From the IMG/VR virus record IMGVR_UViG_3300027752_000072, positions 1 through 29,369 of that record: a stretch of 29,369 nt of DNA. One strand, given 5' to 3'. Of this stretch, positions 13,349 to 20,309 are shown in pieces; the stretch's first letter is position 1; each line of letters begins with the position of its first letter. This DNA comes from a virus. Position numbers and translations under genes: made by a program. The notes beneath the pieces were generated by a model. It had not been told where the DNA came from. It was given only the letters and a program-made list of their open reading frames with translations, and did no database searches.

Positions 13349-14329
13349 TTATAAAAATTTCTTTAACTTTGTTTTCTGCCATCTAATCTCATCAGCAACA
13401 ATATCTGATATTGTTAACTCTGGAGACCAGCCTAATATCTTCTCTGCAACTGTAATATCTGCATGAGTTTGTACCATGTCACCGAGCCTACTTTGTGTTA
13501 CTAATGTGTGTATTGGCTTTTCTAACTGTGTTTCAACTTCCTTAATAAGCTCTAGTAAGCTCACAGGATTGTTGTTACCAATATTAATTGTACCACTAAG
13601 ACTTGTGTCTAGCATGAAGTATCCTGTGTTATGGAATGCTTTAGCAACATCAACTACGTGAGTATAGTCTCTAACAGGTGTGCCGTCAGGTGTTGCATAG
13701 TCGTTCCCGTTGATTGTAAATGTTTCGCCTAACAATGCCTTTTGTACTAGGATTGGTAGGACATGCTTCAACGGATCTTTCTGATAACCAAACTTACCAT
13801 TGTTACTTCCTGCTACATTAAATAGTCTCAGGTTAGTATAGTTAATGCCATACGTTCTAGCATAGTCTTCGATAATCTTCTCACACATTACCTTTGTTCT
13901 GCCATATGGATTAATTGGTGAAGTTGGGTCTGTCTCTTTAAAGGACCCGTCTTCATGTATACTTGTACCGTATACACTACTGCTTGATGCAAATATAAAG
14001 TTCTTAATGCCTGCATCGACACAGTTGTTTAACAAACTAAGAGTGGCGCCAACATTGTCTGTGTATGTAACTCTAGTATTAACTAGACTGTCCGGTACAC
14101 TATTGTTAGCCGCAATATGAATAACGATATCAGGCTTAATTAGTTTAAGTATGCCTTGCACTTGTTTGTTGTCAACTTCGAACGGATATTGTGTTACGCC
14201 ATCCATTTCTCTTTTACGCTTGTCAATGTTAATTACATTCCAGCCGCTGTCAACGAACGTCTTGCAAACATTACTTCCTATGAAGCCACTGCCACCAGTG
14301 ACCACTACTGATCTTATATCTTTACTCAT
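13349..14329 (-). CDS. galE: UDP-glucose 4-epimerase-like (GalE family)
   Basis: The 326 aa protein is an extended SDR: TGGSGFIGSN (11-20, NAD loop), FASSSSVYG (113-121), YGRTK (YxxxK, Y142 and K146), LRLFNVAGSN, and DGTPVRDYTHVVDVA near the end, which is characteristic of GalE. The length is close to the usual 330-340 aa. It interconverts UDP-glucose and UDP-galactose, or the N-acetyl forms. It overlaps the upstream glycosyltransferase gene by 4 nt, so supply of a nucleotide sugar to that enzyme is the natural reading. Specificity for Glc versus GlcNAc cannot be told. Confidence 0.9.
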   Translation of the reverse strand: MSKDIRSVVVTGGSGFIGSNVCKTFVDSGWNVINIDKRKREMDGVTQYPFEVDNKQVQGILKLIKPDIVIHIAANNSVPDSLVNTRVTYTDNVGATLSLLNNCVDAGIKNFIFASSSSVYGTSIHEDGSFKETDPTSPINPYGRTKVMCEKIIEDYARTYGINYTNLRLFNVAGSNNGKFGYQKDPLKHVLPILVQKALLGETFTINGNDYATPDGTPVRDYTHVVDVAKAFHNTGYFMLDTSLSGTINIGNNNPVSLLELIKEVETQLEKPIHTLVTQSRLGDMVQTHADITVAEKILGWSPELTISDIVADEIRWQKTKLKKFL

Positions 14330-15381
14330 AATTTCTTACCTCGAATTATATCGTATAAGGCTGTCCCACCAAAGAATTCATTCTTTAATGTCTCTGCCTG
14401 TTCTACTATTTTCTCACTGTTATCAAAGTCAAACAACATCATTTTAATGTATTCGACTAACCTGTCTTTGTGTACCATATATGAGTCCCAGTCCTCTGTC
14501 CACTCACTTGGATACTTAAATGCTTCGTCATACATTTCTGTGTAACTTAACCTATTAGGAACAATCGGTGCCGCACCTACTAATGCTCCTTCGTAGCAAC
14601 TTATGCCTAGTGTCTCTTGTTGATTAGCACTAAACACAATCTTACTTCTACTCAATAACATATGGTACTCGTCTTTTGTTAGTTGCCTTTCTTGTGCAAC
14701 AACGAACTCCGCCGATGGTATTGATTCACCTAAGTCTTTAAATATTTCTACTTGCTTCTCAGGTGCTACTCTGTGTGGGAATAAAACCATAGGGATCTTA
14801 TTGGCTGGAATATTATATGTGAACAATACGTCCTCCATATACTCCATGGGCCAACCCACCCTATGTATCTTACTCGTATCTGCGTTTGGAAACGCATCCA
14901 TAAACATATCAATATGGAAGTCTGTGGCAAAGAAGTTATGATCGAATGTCTCGAACATACTCTCCTCTGCAAGCCTAACCCACTTAGCATCGCCAATTAG
15001 TCTACCTAAAAAGTCTGCTGGGTCATACGAACCTGCATGCCACATACCACCAATTTGAATGTTAACGCCTAGCAACTCTGCCATATATTTTAGTTGAAGA
15101 ACTGTCGGGTTCCAAGCATCAGTATACAAGAAGTAATCGCCCTCTTGTACTGTGCCGTTAGCAAACATTTGACTAATAGTCTTTAACTGTTCGCTTTTCC
15201 AGTAGTTTGTTCCACTAAAGTTTAAGAAGGCACCCGGAGTTGTATCCTGCGGTGCATCTCCTGGTCCTGTAATGACCGTTACATCGAGCCCTGCTTCACG
15301 CATCTGCGTAGGAAGATGCTTCTTCCACTGAGCTGTGTATCGAGTTTCTACTGGTTCTAATTCAACTAAAAATACTTTCAT
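14326..15381 (-). CDS. GT-B-fold glycosyltransferase
   Basis: The 351 aa protein shows the two-domain GT-B layout. The N-terminal half starts MKVFLVELEPVETRYTAQWK. The C-terminal half contains VLFPHRVAPEKQVEIFKDL (the conserved phosphate/loop region of GT4-like enzymes), LLSRSKIVFSANQQETLGIS and CYEGALVGAAPIVPN, the E-x7-E-type donor site region. It has no membrane segment, so it acts in the cytoplasm. The 4-nt overlap with galE suggests the two act together. The acceptor could be phage DNA, a virion protein or a glycan; the sequence does not decide. Confidence 0.8.
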   Translation of the reverse strand: MKVFLVELEPVETRYTAQWKKHLPTQMREAGLDVTVITGPGDAPQDTTPGAFLNFSGTNYWKSEQLKTISQMFANGTVQEGDYFLYTDAWNPTVLQLKYMAELLGVNIQIGGMWHAGSYDPADFLGRLIGDAKWVRLAEESMFETFDHNFFATDFHIDMFMDAFPNADTSKIHRVGWPMEYMEDVLFTYNIPANKIPMVLFPHRVAPEKQVEIFKDLGESIPSAEFVVAQERQLTKDEYHMLLSRSKIVFSANQQETLGISCYEGALVGAAPIVPNRLSYTEMYDEAFKYPSEWTEDWDSYMVHKDRLVEYIKMMLFDFDNSEKIVEQAETLKNEFFGGTALYDIIRGKKL

Positions 15382-15560
15382 TACATACCGTTCTTTTTGT
15401 CTTGAATTTCAGCACGTCTAGCCTTAGATAGTTTACCTAATTCGCCTAATGCCTTTCTTGCTCTTGCGGCTGATGCCTTAACACCTTTAACTTCGAACTT
15501 CTCGCTCTCTGCTAGGTACTCTTCCATCATTGCCTTGATTTGTAAATGTACTTCTGTCAT
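15381..15560 (-). CDS. Small basic histone H1-like protein
   Basis: The 59 aa protein starts MTEVHLQIKAMMEEYLAESE at 15560, behind GGAGAATAGA and one base after the queD stop. The second half, VKGVKASAARARKALGELGK then LSKARRAEI, is a Lys/Arg/Ala-rich helix resembling histone H1-like DNA-binding tails known in bacteria and marine phages. It may coat or organise DNA. It overlaps the downstream glycosyltransferase gene by 1 nt. DNA binding is inferred from composition only. Confidence 0.7.
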   Translation of the reverse strand: MTEVHLQIKAMMEEYLAESEKFEVKGVKASAARARKALGELGKLSKARRAEIQDKKNGM

Positions 15561-15561
15561 T

Positions 15562-15963
15562 CTATTCTCCATATTGTTGTATATTTGCCATAGTATCCAC
15601 TGGATACTCTATTTCGCAACCGTTTTCGTTATCTTCGGCTACTGAAATCTTTATGTAACGACCTGGATACTTGTTCTGTATCTCTGCCGCCAAGTCTTCT
15701 GCAATCATCTCACAGGACTTGTAATCTAGTTGTAGCTCTGCACTTCCATACAGCTTCTCCAACCAACGTTTAAATTGTATAAACTCAATGTCTCTATCAT
15801 CATGGAACACTTCGATCCACACTTTAAAGTGAAACGTGTGTCTATGCGGATAGCCTAGGAAACTAACGTCATACTCGTCGCCAGTTGCTAGGTTAGGATC
15901 AGTTAGTGCCGCAGGATACTTATGTATACCTTCTTTGCTAAATGTTACCCAAATACTTCTCAT
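15562..15963 (-). CDS. queD: QueD/PTPS-family protein (6-carboxy-tetrahydropterin synthase-like)
   Basis: The 133 aa protein has the three zinc-binding histidines of the PTPS/QueD family in order: GIH (H14) and PHRHTFHF (H40, H42). The length is close to the usual 120-140 aa. QueD makes 6-carboxy-5,6,7,8-tetrahydropterin from dihydroneopterin triphosphate, between FolE and QueE. Unusually, no cysteine lies between H14 and H40, where QueD and PTPS carry the catalytic Cys. The C-terminal catalytic segment reads LDYKSCEMIAEDLA, with a Cys at another place. It could be a divergent active form or a repurposed pterin-binding enzyme. AGGATAAG lies before the start. Confidence 0.82.
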   Translation of the reverse strand: MRSIWVTFSKEGIHKYPAALTDPNLATGDEYDVSFLGYPHRHTFHFKVWIEVFHDDRDIEFIQFKRWLEKLYGSAELQLDYKSCEMIAEDLAAEIQNKYPGRYIKISVAEDNENGCEIEYPVDTMANIQQYGE

Positions 15964-15983
15964 TTTCTTATCCTGTTAAATTA

Positions 15984-16013
15984 AAGTGTAGCAACACGAA
16001 TGCCACTACACTT
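15984..16013 (-). terminator. Rho-independent terminator after the cold shock gene
   Basis: On the minus strand a 13-bp stem (with three G-T pairs) closes a TTCG tetraloop: AAGTGTAGTGGCA against TGTTGCTACACTT. TTTAATTT follows. It lies 11 nt past the cold shock stop and 20 nt before queD. Confidence 0.75.
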
Positions 16014-16024
16014 AGTCTTCTTTA

Positions 16025-16222
16025 TTACACTATATTAGACGCTTGTGGTCCTTTGTCGCCTTCTATAATGTCGTAAGTAACGGATTGATTCTCATCAAGA
16101 GTTTTAAATCCATCGCCTTGGATCGCTGTGTGATGTGCGAACACATCTTTACTGCCATCTTCAGGGGTAATAAATCCAAACCCTTTTGTTGCATCAAACC
16201 ATTTTACTGTACCATTTGCCAT
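16025..16222 (-). CDS. Cold shock domain protein (CspA family)
   Basis: The 65 aa single cold shock domain contains both nucleic-acid-binding motifs: KGFGFI (RNP1, 13-18) and DVFAHHTAI (RNP2-like, 26-34), within [20 protein letters not shown]. Such proteins bind single-stranded RNA or DNA and melt RNA structure. Phage copies may favour translation of phage mRNA. The gene follows a 29-codon reading frame and a short hairpin in the leader, and ends at a clear terminator. The family call is secure. Confidence 0.95.
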   Translation of the reverse strand: MANGTVKWFDATKGFGFITPEDGSKDVFAHHTAIQGDGFKTLDENQSVTYDIIEGDKGPQASNIV

Positions 16223-16233
16223 TTTCTTTCTCT

Positions 16234-16323
16234 CTATTGTGAAGTCTTACCTTCGGTTATTAATTCTAAAGGTAAATCCTTCAAAATATTATGAGGATTT
16301 ATATCCTCGTAATTCTGTTTCAT
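16234..16323 (-). CDS. Possible 29-aa leader peptide upstream of the cold shock gene
   Basis: An ATG at 16323 overlaps the stop of the upstream membrane-protein gene by 4 nt (ATGA) and opens a 29 aa frame ([20 protein letters not shown]...) ending 12 nt before the cold shock start. The coupling geometry is the same as for genuine genes here. It may be a real micro-protein or a translated leader that keeps ribosomes flowing to the cold shock gene. Confidence 0.4.
   Translation of the reverse strand: MKQNYEDINPHNILKDLPLELITEGKTSQ
16293..16308 (-). other. Short perfect hairpin in the cold shock gene leader
   Basis: GAGGAT-ATAA-ATCCTC forms a 6-bp perfect stem with a 4-nt loop, extendable by a wobble and an A-T pair. 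It lies about 70 nt before the cold shock start, inside the 29-codon frame. It has no T tract, so it is not a terminator. A regulatory role is speculative. Confidence 0.35.
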
Positions 16324-16526
16324 AAGAACAAGTCCTTGTCTTTAAGAGCTTCTGCTCTTGTTGTTCCCATTTCTTTTAGTGCTTCGTCTATGTCAAAGTC
16401 ATAGTACGCACCTGTTAATTTTCTTAAATAGTTACGCTCAGAGATCATAACGGAACTTTCCCATGCCATCCAGCCCATGGCTAGTAACACTGCAATCCCG
16501 AATATAAATCCTAATAACTCAATCAT
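16320..16526 (-). CDS. Small membrane-anchored hypothetical protein
   Basis: The 68 aa protein starts with a transmembrane helix (LLGFIFGIAVLLAMGWMAW, about 4-22), followed by a soluble tail (ISERNYLRKLTGAYYDFDID...). The start overlaps the upstream 41 aa gene by 8 nt and has no good ribosome binding site, so coupling is likely. Function unknown. Confidence 0.65.
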   Translation of the reverse strand: MIELLGFIFGIAVLLAMGWMAWESSVMISERNYLRKLTGAYYDFDIDEALKEMGTTRAEALKDKDLFL

Positions 16527-16644
16527 CGTAGTCGTTCTGCATATCTATCAGACGCTCCTTGAATTCTGTTATTAACTCGATAACCTCTTCGATCTCTTGC
16601 ATATCTTCTTTGGTATCGATTTCTACTTCTAATTTTATCTTCAT
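16519..16644 (-). CDS. Very small acidic helical protein, near-leaderless start
   Basis: A 41 aa frame starts at 16644 (MKIKLEVEIDTKEDMQEIEE) and continues as an amphipathic acidic helix. It fills the gap between the promoter at 16653-16681 and the membrane-protein gene, which it overlaps by 8 nt. No Shine-Dalgarno sequence precedes it, and the predicted transcription start is 0-3 nt from the ATG. Function unknown. Confidence 0.6.
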   Translation of the reverse strand: MKIKLEVEIDTKEDMQEIEEVIELITEFKERLIDMQNDYDD

Positions 16645-16652
16645 ATATATGT

Positions 16653-16681
16653 ATTTTATAACATTTTGTTACGAATGTCAA
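16653..16681 (-). promoter_or_regulatory. Sigma70-type promoter
   Basis: TTGACA (16676-16681) and TAAAAT (16653-16658) on the minus strand are 17 nt apart. The promoter overlaps the last codons of the glycosyltransferase-like gene and would drive the small genes and the cold shock gene. Confidence 0.75.
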
Positions 16682-17669
16682 CCATTTTTTGTGATAACTT
16701 CAAACAAATGTTGTAGTTATGATTTAATATGTCCTGCACTTCATCCGAGTTTACCTTAGTATTGAAGTCTTCTATAGTAAAATTGTTTAGTTGTGCTAGA
16801 ACGTGACCAAGCCTTTTATCATCGTTTAGTGTGTCATATTTTTCGTCAAACAACATAGGGAATGTTTTAAACCCTAATGCATGTAACTCTTTAAGTGTAT
16901 TCTTATTACCTAAGATCATAAAAGGTCTCTTAGATAGTAATGCTCGCCATGTCTTTTCGGTAACGTATACTGTGTGCCAGTATTCAAAATCCGTATAGTA
17001 CTCTACATCATGATAGTAAAACGTTTCTGCTATCAAGTCAAAGTATGTATTTCGTTGCATGTCAAGTAACTGTTCGCCAGGTGCATAGGCAGATGTGTCT
17101 GCTACTGGCTTACCTTCCCATTCAAAACCCTCTGCACTCTTAGGAATTAATGTGTGGAAGTGTTCGTTTAGATTGTAATGCCAATCGTTGAACCAAGTCC
17201 ACTCGCACTTGTCAAGTAAACCGTTCTCGTAAATGTAGTTAAGACCGTCCTCTCTGTGCTTACGTTGTGCTGAGTTGAAGTAAGTAAACAGTTTAGTTGG
17301 GGTAACATCTGTTGTGTTAACTGCATCACTTCTAACTGACGGCAGTAACATGTTAAAGCAACCAACTGAACCAAAGCGTTCAACTGGATTATTCCAAAAA
17401 CACCAGTCTTCGTATATCTTTTCAGCGTTTAGGTTGCCCCAGTGCAAATGTATACGAGCAGGTGGGAAGTCTGCTTTATCGCACTGTTTGTGTATAGCAT
17501 CAATGAGTGTTATCTGTTCCTTAACCCATTTCTGATCAGGGTCCATAGATAAAAACATTCCACCTTCGTAACCGTTAGATATATGCACATCAATAGTATA
17601 CAGCCGAACTGCGTGTAGTCTTGTGTGTAAATTATCTAGGTCGTAATCCGCATTAATTTCAATCAGCAT
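16656..17669 (-). CDS. Putative glycosyltransferase-like protein (paralogue 2)
   Basis: The 337 aa protein shares ordered blocks with the product of 4260-5318: WGNLNAEKIYEDWC, KLFTYFNSAQRKHR, TYFDLIAETFYYHD, VTEKTWR, KRPFMILGNKNTL and LHALGFKTFPMLFDEKYD. The conserved part spans most of the chain, so this is a full paralogue and not just a shared domain. The C-terminal pattern is like donor-binding regions of fucosyltransferase/exostosin-type enzymes, a tentative assignment. It overlaps the upstream gene by one base (TGATG). Its different acceptor-side N-terminus suggests the two paralogues use different substrates. Confidence 0.6.
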   Translation of the reverse strand: MLIEINADYDLDNLHTRLHAVRLYTIDVHISNGYEGGMFLSMDPDQKWVKEQITLIDAIHKQCDKADFPPARIHLHWGNLNAEKIYEDWCFWNNPVERFGSVGCFNMLLPSVRSDAVNTTDVTPTKLFTYFNSAQRKHREDGLNYIYENGLLDKCEWTWFNDWHYNLNEHFHTLIPKSAEGFEWEGKPVADTSAYAPGEQLLDMQRNTYFDLIAETFYYHDVEYYTDFEYWHTVYVTEKTWRALLSKRPFMILGNKNTLKELHALGFKTFPMLFDEKYDTLNDDKRLGHVLAQLNNFTIEDFNTKVNSDEVQDILNHNYNICLKLSQKMVDIRNKML

Positions 17670-18199
17670 CAGTCAATCACTTTATCGCCAACGTAATTGG
17701 ACCAGTCAGTATAGTTACGTCTGTCCATTAAGTCATGTAAGTTGTGACACCATACACCTGAGTTAGTACCTTTAAATTCTCTGTCATCTAATTTAATAGT
17801 TGCATTGTAATTGAATTGTTTGACGTAAGGTAACCTAACAGCAATCATAGGTATGAACTTATCATACTCATTCCAGCCATTGTCATGGAACCATTCGTGA
17901 TTAGCATAGCCACTGTCGAAGTCTAGTGTTACCCAAACGTCTGCTTTAATAAGCTCAGAGACAATATGATCCCACTCTTTCCATTCCTCAACATCATCGC
18001 CTGGTTGGAAACTATTAGCACAACCTAAGTAAGCATGGTCAATACCATTGTCTAAGCATCGCTGTAATATCTCTTTAGGGTTCTGTTTGCCAATAACAAA
18101 CAATGTTTGCTTACCGAACAACGGAGTCTTCTCTACTTCTTCACCTATAAAAAACTTAGGATCTTCTCCAAAGTCATCTCTACCTTCTACTGTTGCCAT
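17669..18199 (-). CDS. Conserved-type hypothetical protein
   Basis: The 176 aa protein contains QTLFVIGKQNPKEILQRCLD (about 31-50), DHAYLGCANSFQPGDD, DVWVTLDFDSGYANHEWFHD and a C-terminal SGVWCHNLHDLMD. Alternating strand-helix units with Asp/His clusters suggest a TIM-barrel-like or metal-binding fold, but I cannot name a family. AAGGAGAATAG precedes the start, just after the groES-like gene. It overlaps the glycosyltransferase-like gene. Its place between a chaperonin gene and a glycosyltransferase-like gene gives no firm clue. Confidence 0.72.
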   Translation of the reverse strand: MATVEGRDDFGEDPKFFIGEEVEKTPLFGKQTLFVIGKQNPKEILQRCLDNGIDHAYLGCANSFQPGDDVEEWKEWDHIVSELIKADVWVTLDFDSGYANHEWFHDNGWNEYDKFIPMIAVRLPYVKQFNYNATIKLDDREFKGTNSGVWCHNLHDLMDRRNYTDWSNYVGDKVID

Positions 18200-18200
18200 G

Positions 18201-18500
18201 CTATTCTCCTTCTGTTTGTACAGCTACTACACTGTTGCCTTTGATAAACAAATAGTCTATCCCGTCAATCTTTAATCCTTCGCCATGTCCTTTAATGAAC
18301 AGAACAACATCGCCTTCATTAAGACCAATTGGTTCTCTAACTCCCAAGCCGTTGTATGCACCCGGTCCCACTGACACGACTGTGCCTGAGATTGGTTTGT
18401 CTACTGCACCAGCTGAAAGTATAATACCTCCGCCAGTAACTGTTTCTGATTCTGTTTCAACAACGACAATGAAGTCGCCTTGTGCTTTTATTTTACCCAT
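18201..18500 (-). CDS. GroES-like co-chaperonin (gp31-like role)
   Basis: The 99 aa protein has the Cpn10 layout: IKAQGDFIVVV at the N-terminus, a mobile-loop region ETVTGGGIILSAGAVDKP (about 20-37, with the hydrophobic GGIIL that contacts GroEL), SGTVVSVGPGAYNG, LNEGDVVLFIKGHGEGLKID and YLFIKGNSVVAV. T4 gp31 replaces host GroES so that GroEL can fold the major capsid protein; this protein probably does the same. It overlaps the upstream dehydrogenase gene by 13 nt. The family assignment is strong. Confidence 0.88.
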   Translation of the reverse strand: MGKIKAQGDFIVVVETESETVTGGGIILSAGAVDKPISGTVVSVGPGAYNGLGVREPIGLNEGDVVLFIKGHGEGLKIDGIDYLFIKGNSVVAVQTEGE

Positions 18501-19417
18501 GTTATATAATTCCTTAGTATATCTTTACCGTTAATTCTGTTGTCGAATGCCTCTTTGGCATTGTCTCTATCGTAGCCTTCGCCCCATAGATGATTTACTT
18601 TAATTTTGCCTTTCTTAACTAACTGTTCTGCTTCTATCATACTATTAATGAAGTCAGGGTTCCTTGGACTAGGACATTTAATTGTAATGTTCTCCCACAG
18701 AAACTTGCTGAAGTCTAAGTTATCAACTACTTTCTCCGCACCAACAACATACGTTCCGTTTGTTTTAACATAACCGTTATGCATGTATTGTGGCTTACTA
18801 GACAAGTCAATGAAGGCATCGAAGCCTTGTTGCTTCTTGTGTACATCTAGGTGATGTCCACTATGACTAATAAAGTCTACATCGGTTGCCGTTTCCCAAT
18901 AGTCTTTAAATCCTCTGCCATATACTGTGAAGTCTGAATAGCCATTATGTTTTAAGTAATCGTATATAACTCTTGCAAGAAAGCCTGAGCCAACAATAGC
19001 AATGCTCTTGCTCAAGTCTTTGTCCATAATACTCTTAGCAATGTTAATGCCACATGCAACTGGCTCTAATATATATCTAGGTGACGCTTGCGATACTTTA
19101 ACGAAGCTACCTATTGGAGTGTTGTAGTAATCAGCAAACCCAGGCTCGCCTCTAGTAGCAACTATGTCGCCTACTTTAATACCACTGCTACTCACTCCGG
19201 TCTTAGAACCTAACTTGGTTACTTTACCAATACATTCATGTCCTTGTATTTCTTTAGGCAATGTAGTAAACGTGCCGTCATACATAGCAACATCACTACT
19301 ACAAATGCCTGTGAGAATACTTTGTACTTCTATCTCATTTGCTTTAGGCTCAGGCTTGTCCCAGATAGTTTCAATAATATCTCTATTGCCTGTTGTGTGT
19401 AAGAGTTTAACCTTCAT
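18488..19417 (-). CDS. Medium-chain zinc-dependent dehydrogenase
   Basis: The 309 aa protein is an MDR-family (alcohol/sorbitol dehydrogenase-like) enzyme: LTGICSSDVAMYDG (C39), GHECIGKV (H60, E61), EPVACG (E118, as in sorbitol dehydrogenases) and the NAD loop IVGSGFLARV (141-150). The catalytic zinc site looks intact, while the structural zinc lobe of four cysteines is absent, which explains the shorter length. It overlaps the Gfo/Idh/MocA gene by 11 nt. The pair could modify a sugar or polyol; the substrate is not visible. Confidence 0.85.
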   Translation of the reverse strand: MKVKLLHTTGNRDIIETIWDKPEPKANEIEVQSILTGICSSDVAMYDGTFTTLPKEIQGHECIGKVTKLGSKTGVSSSGIKVGDIVATRGEPGFADYYNTPIGSFVKVSQASPRYILEPVACGINIAKSIMDKDLSKSIAIVGSGFLARVIYDYLKHNGYSDFTVYGRGFKDYWETATDVDFISHSGHHLDVHKKQQGFDAFIDLSSKPQYMHNGYVKTNGTYVVGAEKVVDNLDFSKFLWENITIKCPSPRNPDFINSMIEAEQLVKKGKIKVNHLWGEGYDRDNAKEAFDNRINGKDILRNYITWVK

Positions 19418-20309
19418 GATAAACCTCTAAGTGTTTGTGAATCCATGTGTCAATAGTCTTATGTGTGTCATAGTCTTCTATTTGACCTTTCTCAATCATC
19501 TCACCATATGCTTCTGCAGGACACAATCCAAAGTCCCACTTGTAGGAACTGTCAGTAGTCTGTACTACAATGCTCTGGTCATCAATACCTTCCTTCCAAC
19601 TAGCACTTACTTCTACTATAACTTTATCGTTAAGTAACCACTTCTCTGTGGCATAGTCGCATACATCATATACGCCGTCAACATTAACAGCACCATAGTC
19701 TGATCCTGTTAAGTCTTCTAAGTTCCATTTCTGCATCATTAAATGATTAACTCTAGTAAAGTTTTCTATCTTACCAAAGTGTGTAAGCAGTTGACAATAT
19801 AAGTGTGGGAATAAATCTAATGCAACTCCGCCCCACGATTGCTTTCTGTTTGTACTCCAATAGCCTGCGTTAGGAACTCTGTTCTTGTTCAGCCAGTTAA
19901 CTTTGATGCTAGTAATATCATCGATAGTACCAACGTTGTCTAAGAATCCGTAAGTATCTCTGTACATATTATTCTTGCACATAATAAACTTAGTGTGTGG
20001 ATGCTTGTCGCACAAAGCATTCCATTGATCCGCACTAGGCAAGCCAGGCTTCTCAATGAATACAACTTTAGTATAAGGTGCAATGCTGTCAGCAAAATAT
20101 GTATGCAAAAAGTTAGGCACACATATCACTGCTACATCAAATACACCATTTACTGTGTCAATTGTTGTATGGTCTGCTGGGTTTGAATTGTCAACAGTTG
20201 TTACATCGTAACCAAGTTTCATTAACTCAGTTAGATATACATTGCCACCAATACCGCCTACGCCTATTAGTAATGCACGTTTTCCGTTATCGTTGACAAG
20301 TTTCACCAT
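19407..20309 (-). CDS. Gfo/Idh/MocA-family oxidoreductase
   Basis: The 300 aa protein has the Rossmann loop LLIGVGGIGGNVY (13-25), VAVICVPNFLH and the family signature EKPGLPS (EKP at 86-88). WGGVALDLFPHLYCQLLTHF gives the conserved Asp...His of the C-terminal domain. Members oxidise sugars, sugar nucleotides or inositols with NAD(P). It begins on the stop codon of the transglycosylase gene (TAATG) and overlaps the dehydrogenase gene, so three enzymes are translated as a unit. Which carbohydrate it acts on is unknown. Confidence 0.87.
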   Translation of the reverse strand: MVKLVNDNGKRALLIGVGGIGGNVYLTELMKLGYDVTTVDNSNPADHTTIDTVNGVFDVAVICVPNFLHTYFADSIAPYTKVVFIEKPGLPSADQWNALCDKHPHTKFIMCKNNMYRDTYGFLDNVGTIDDITSIKVNWLNKNRVPNAGYWSTNRKQSWGGVALDLFPHLYCQLLTHFGKIENFTRVNHLMMQKWNLEDLTGSDYGAVNVDGVYDVCDYATEKWLLNDKVIVEVSASWKEGIDDQSIVVQTTDSSYKWDFGLCPAEAYGEMIEKGQIEDYDTHKTIDTWIHKHLEVYHEG

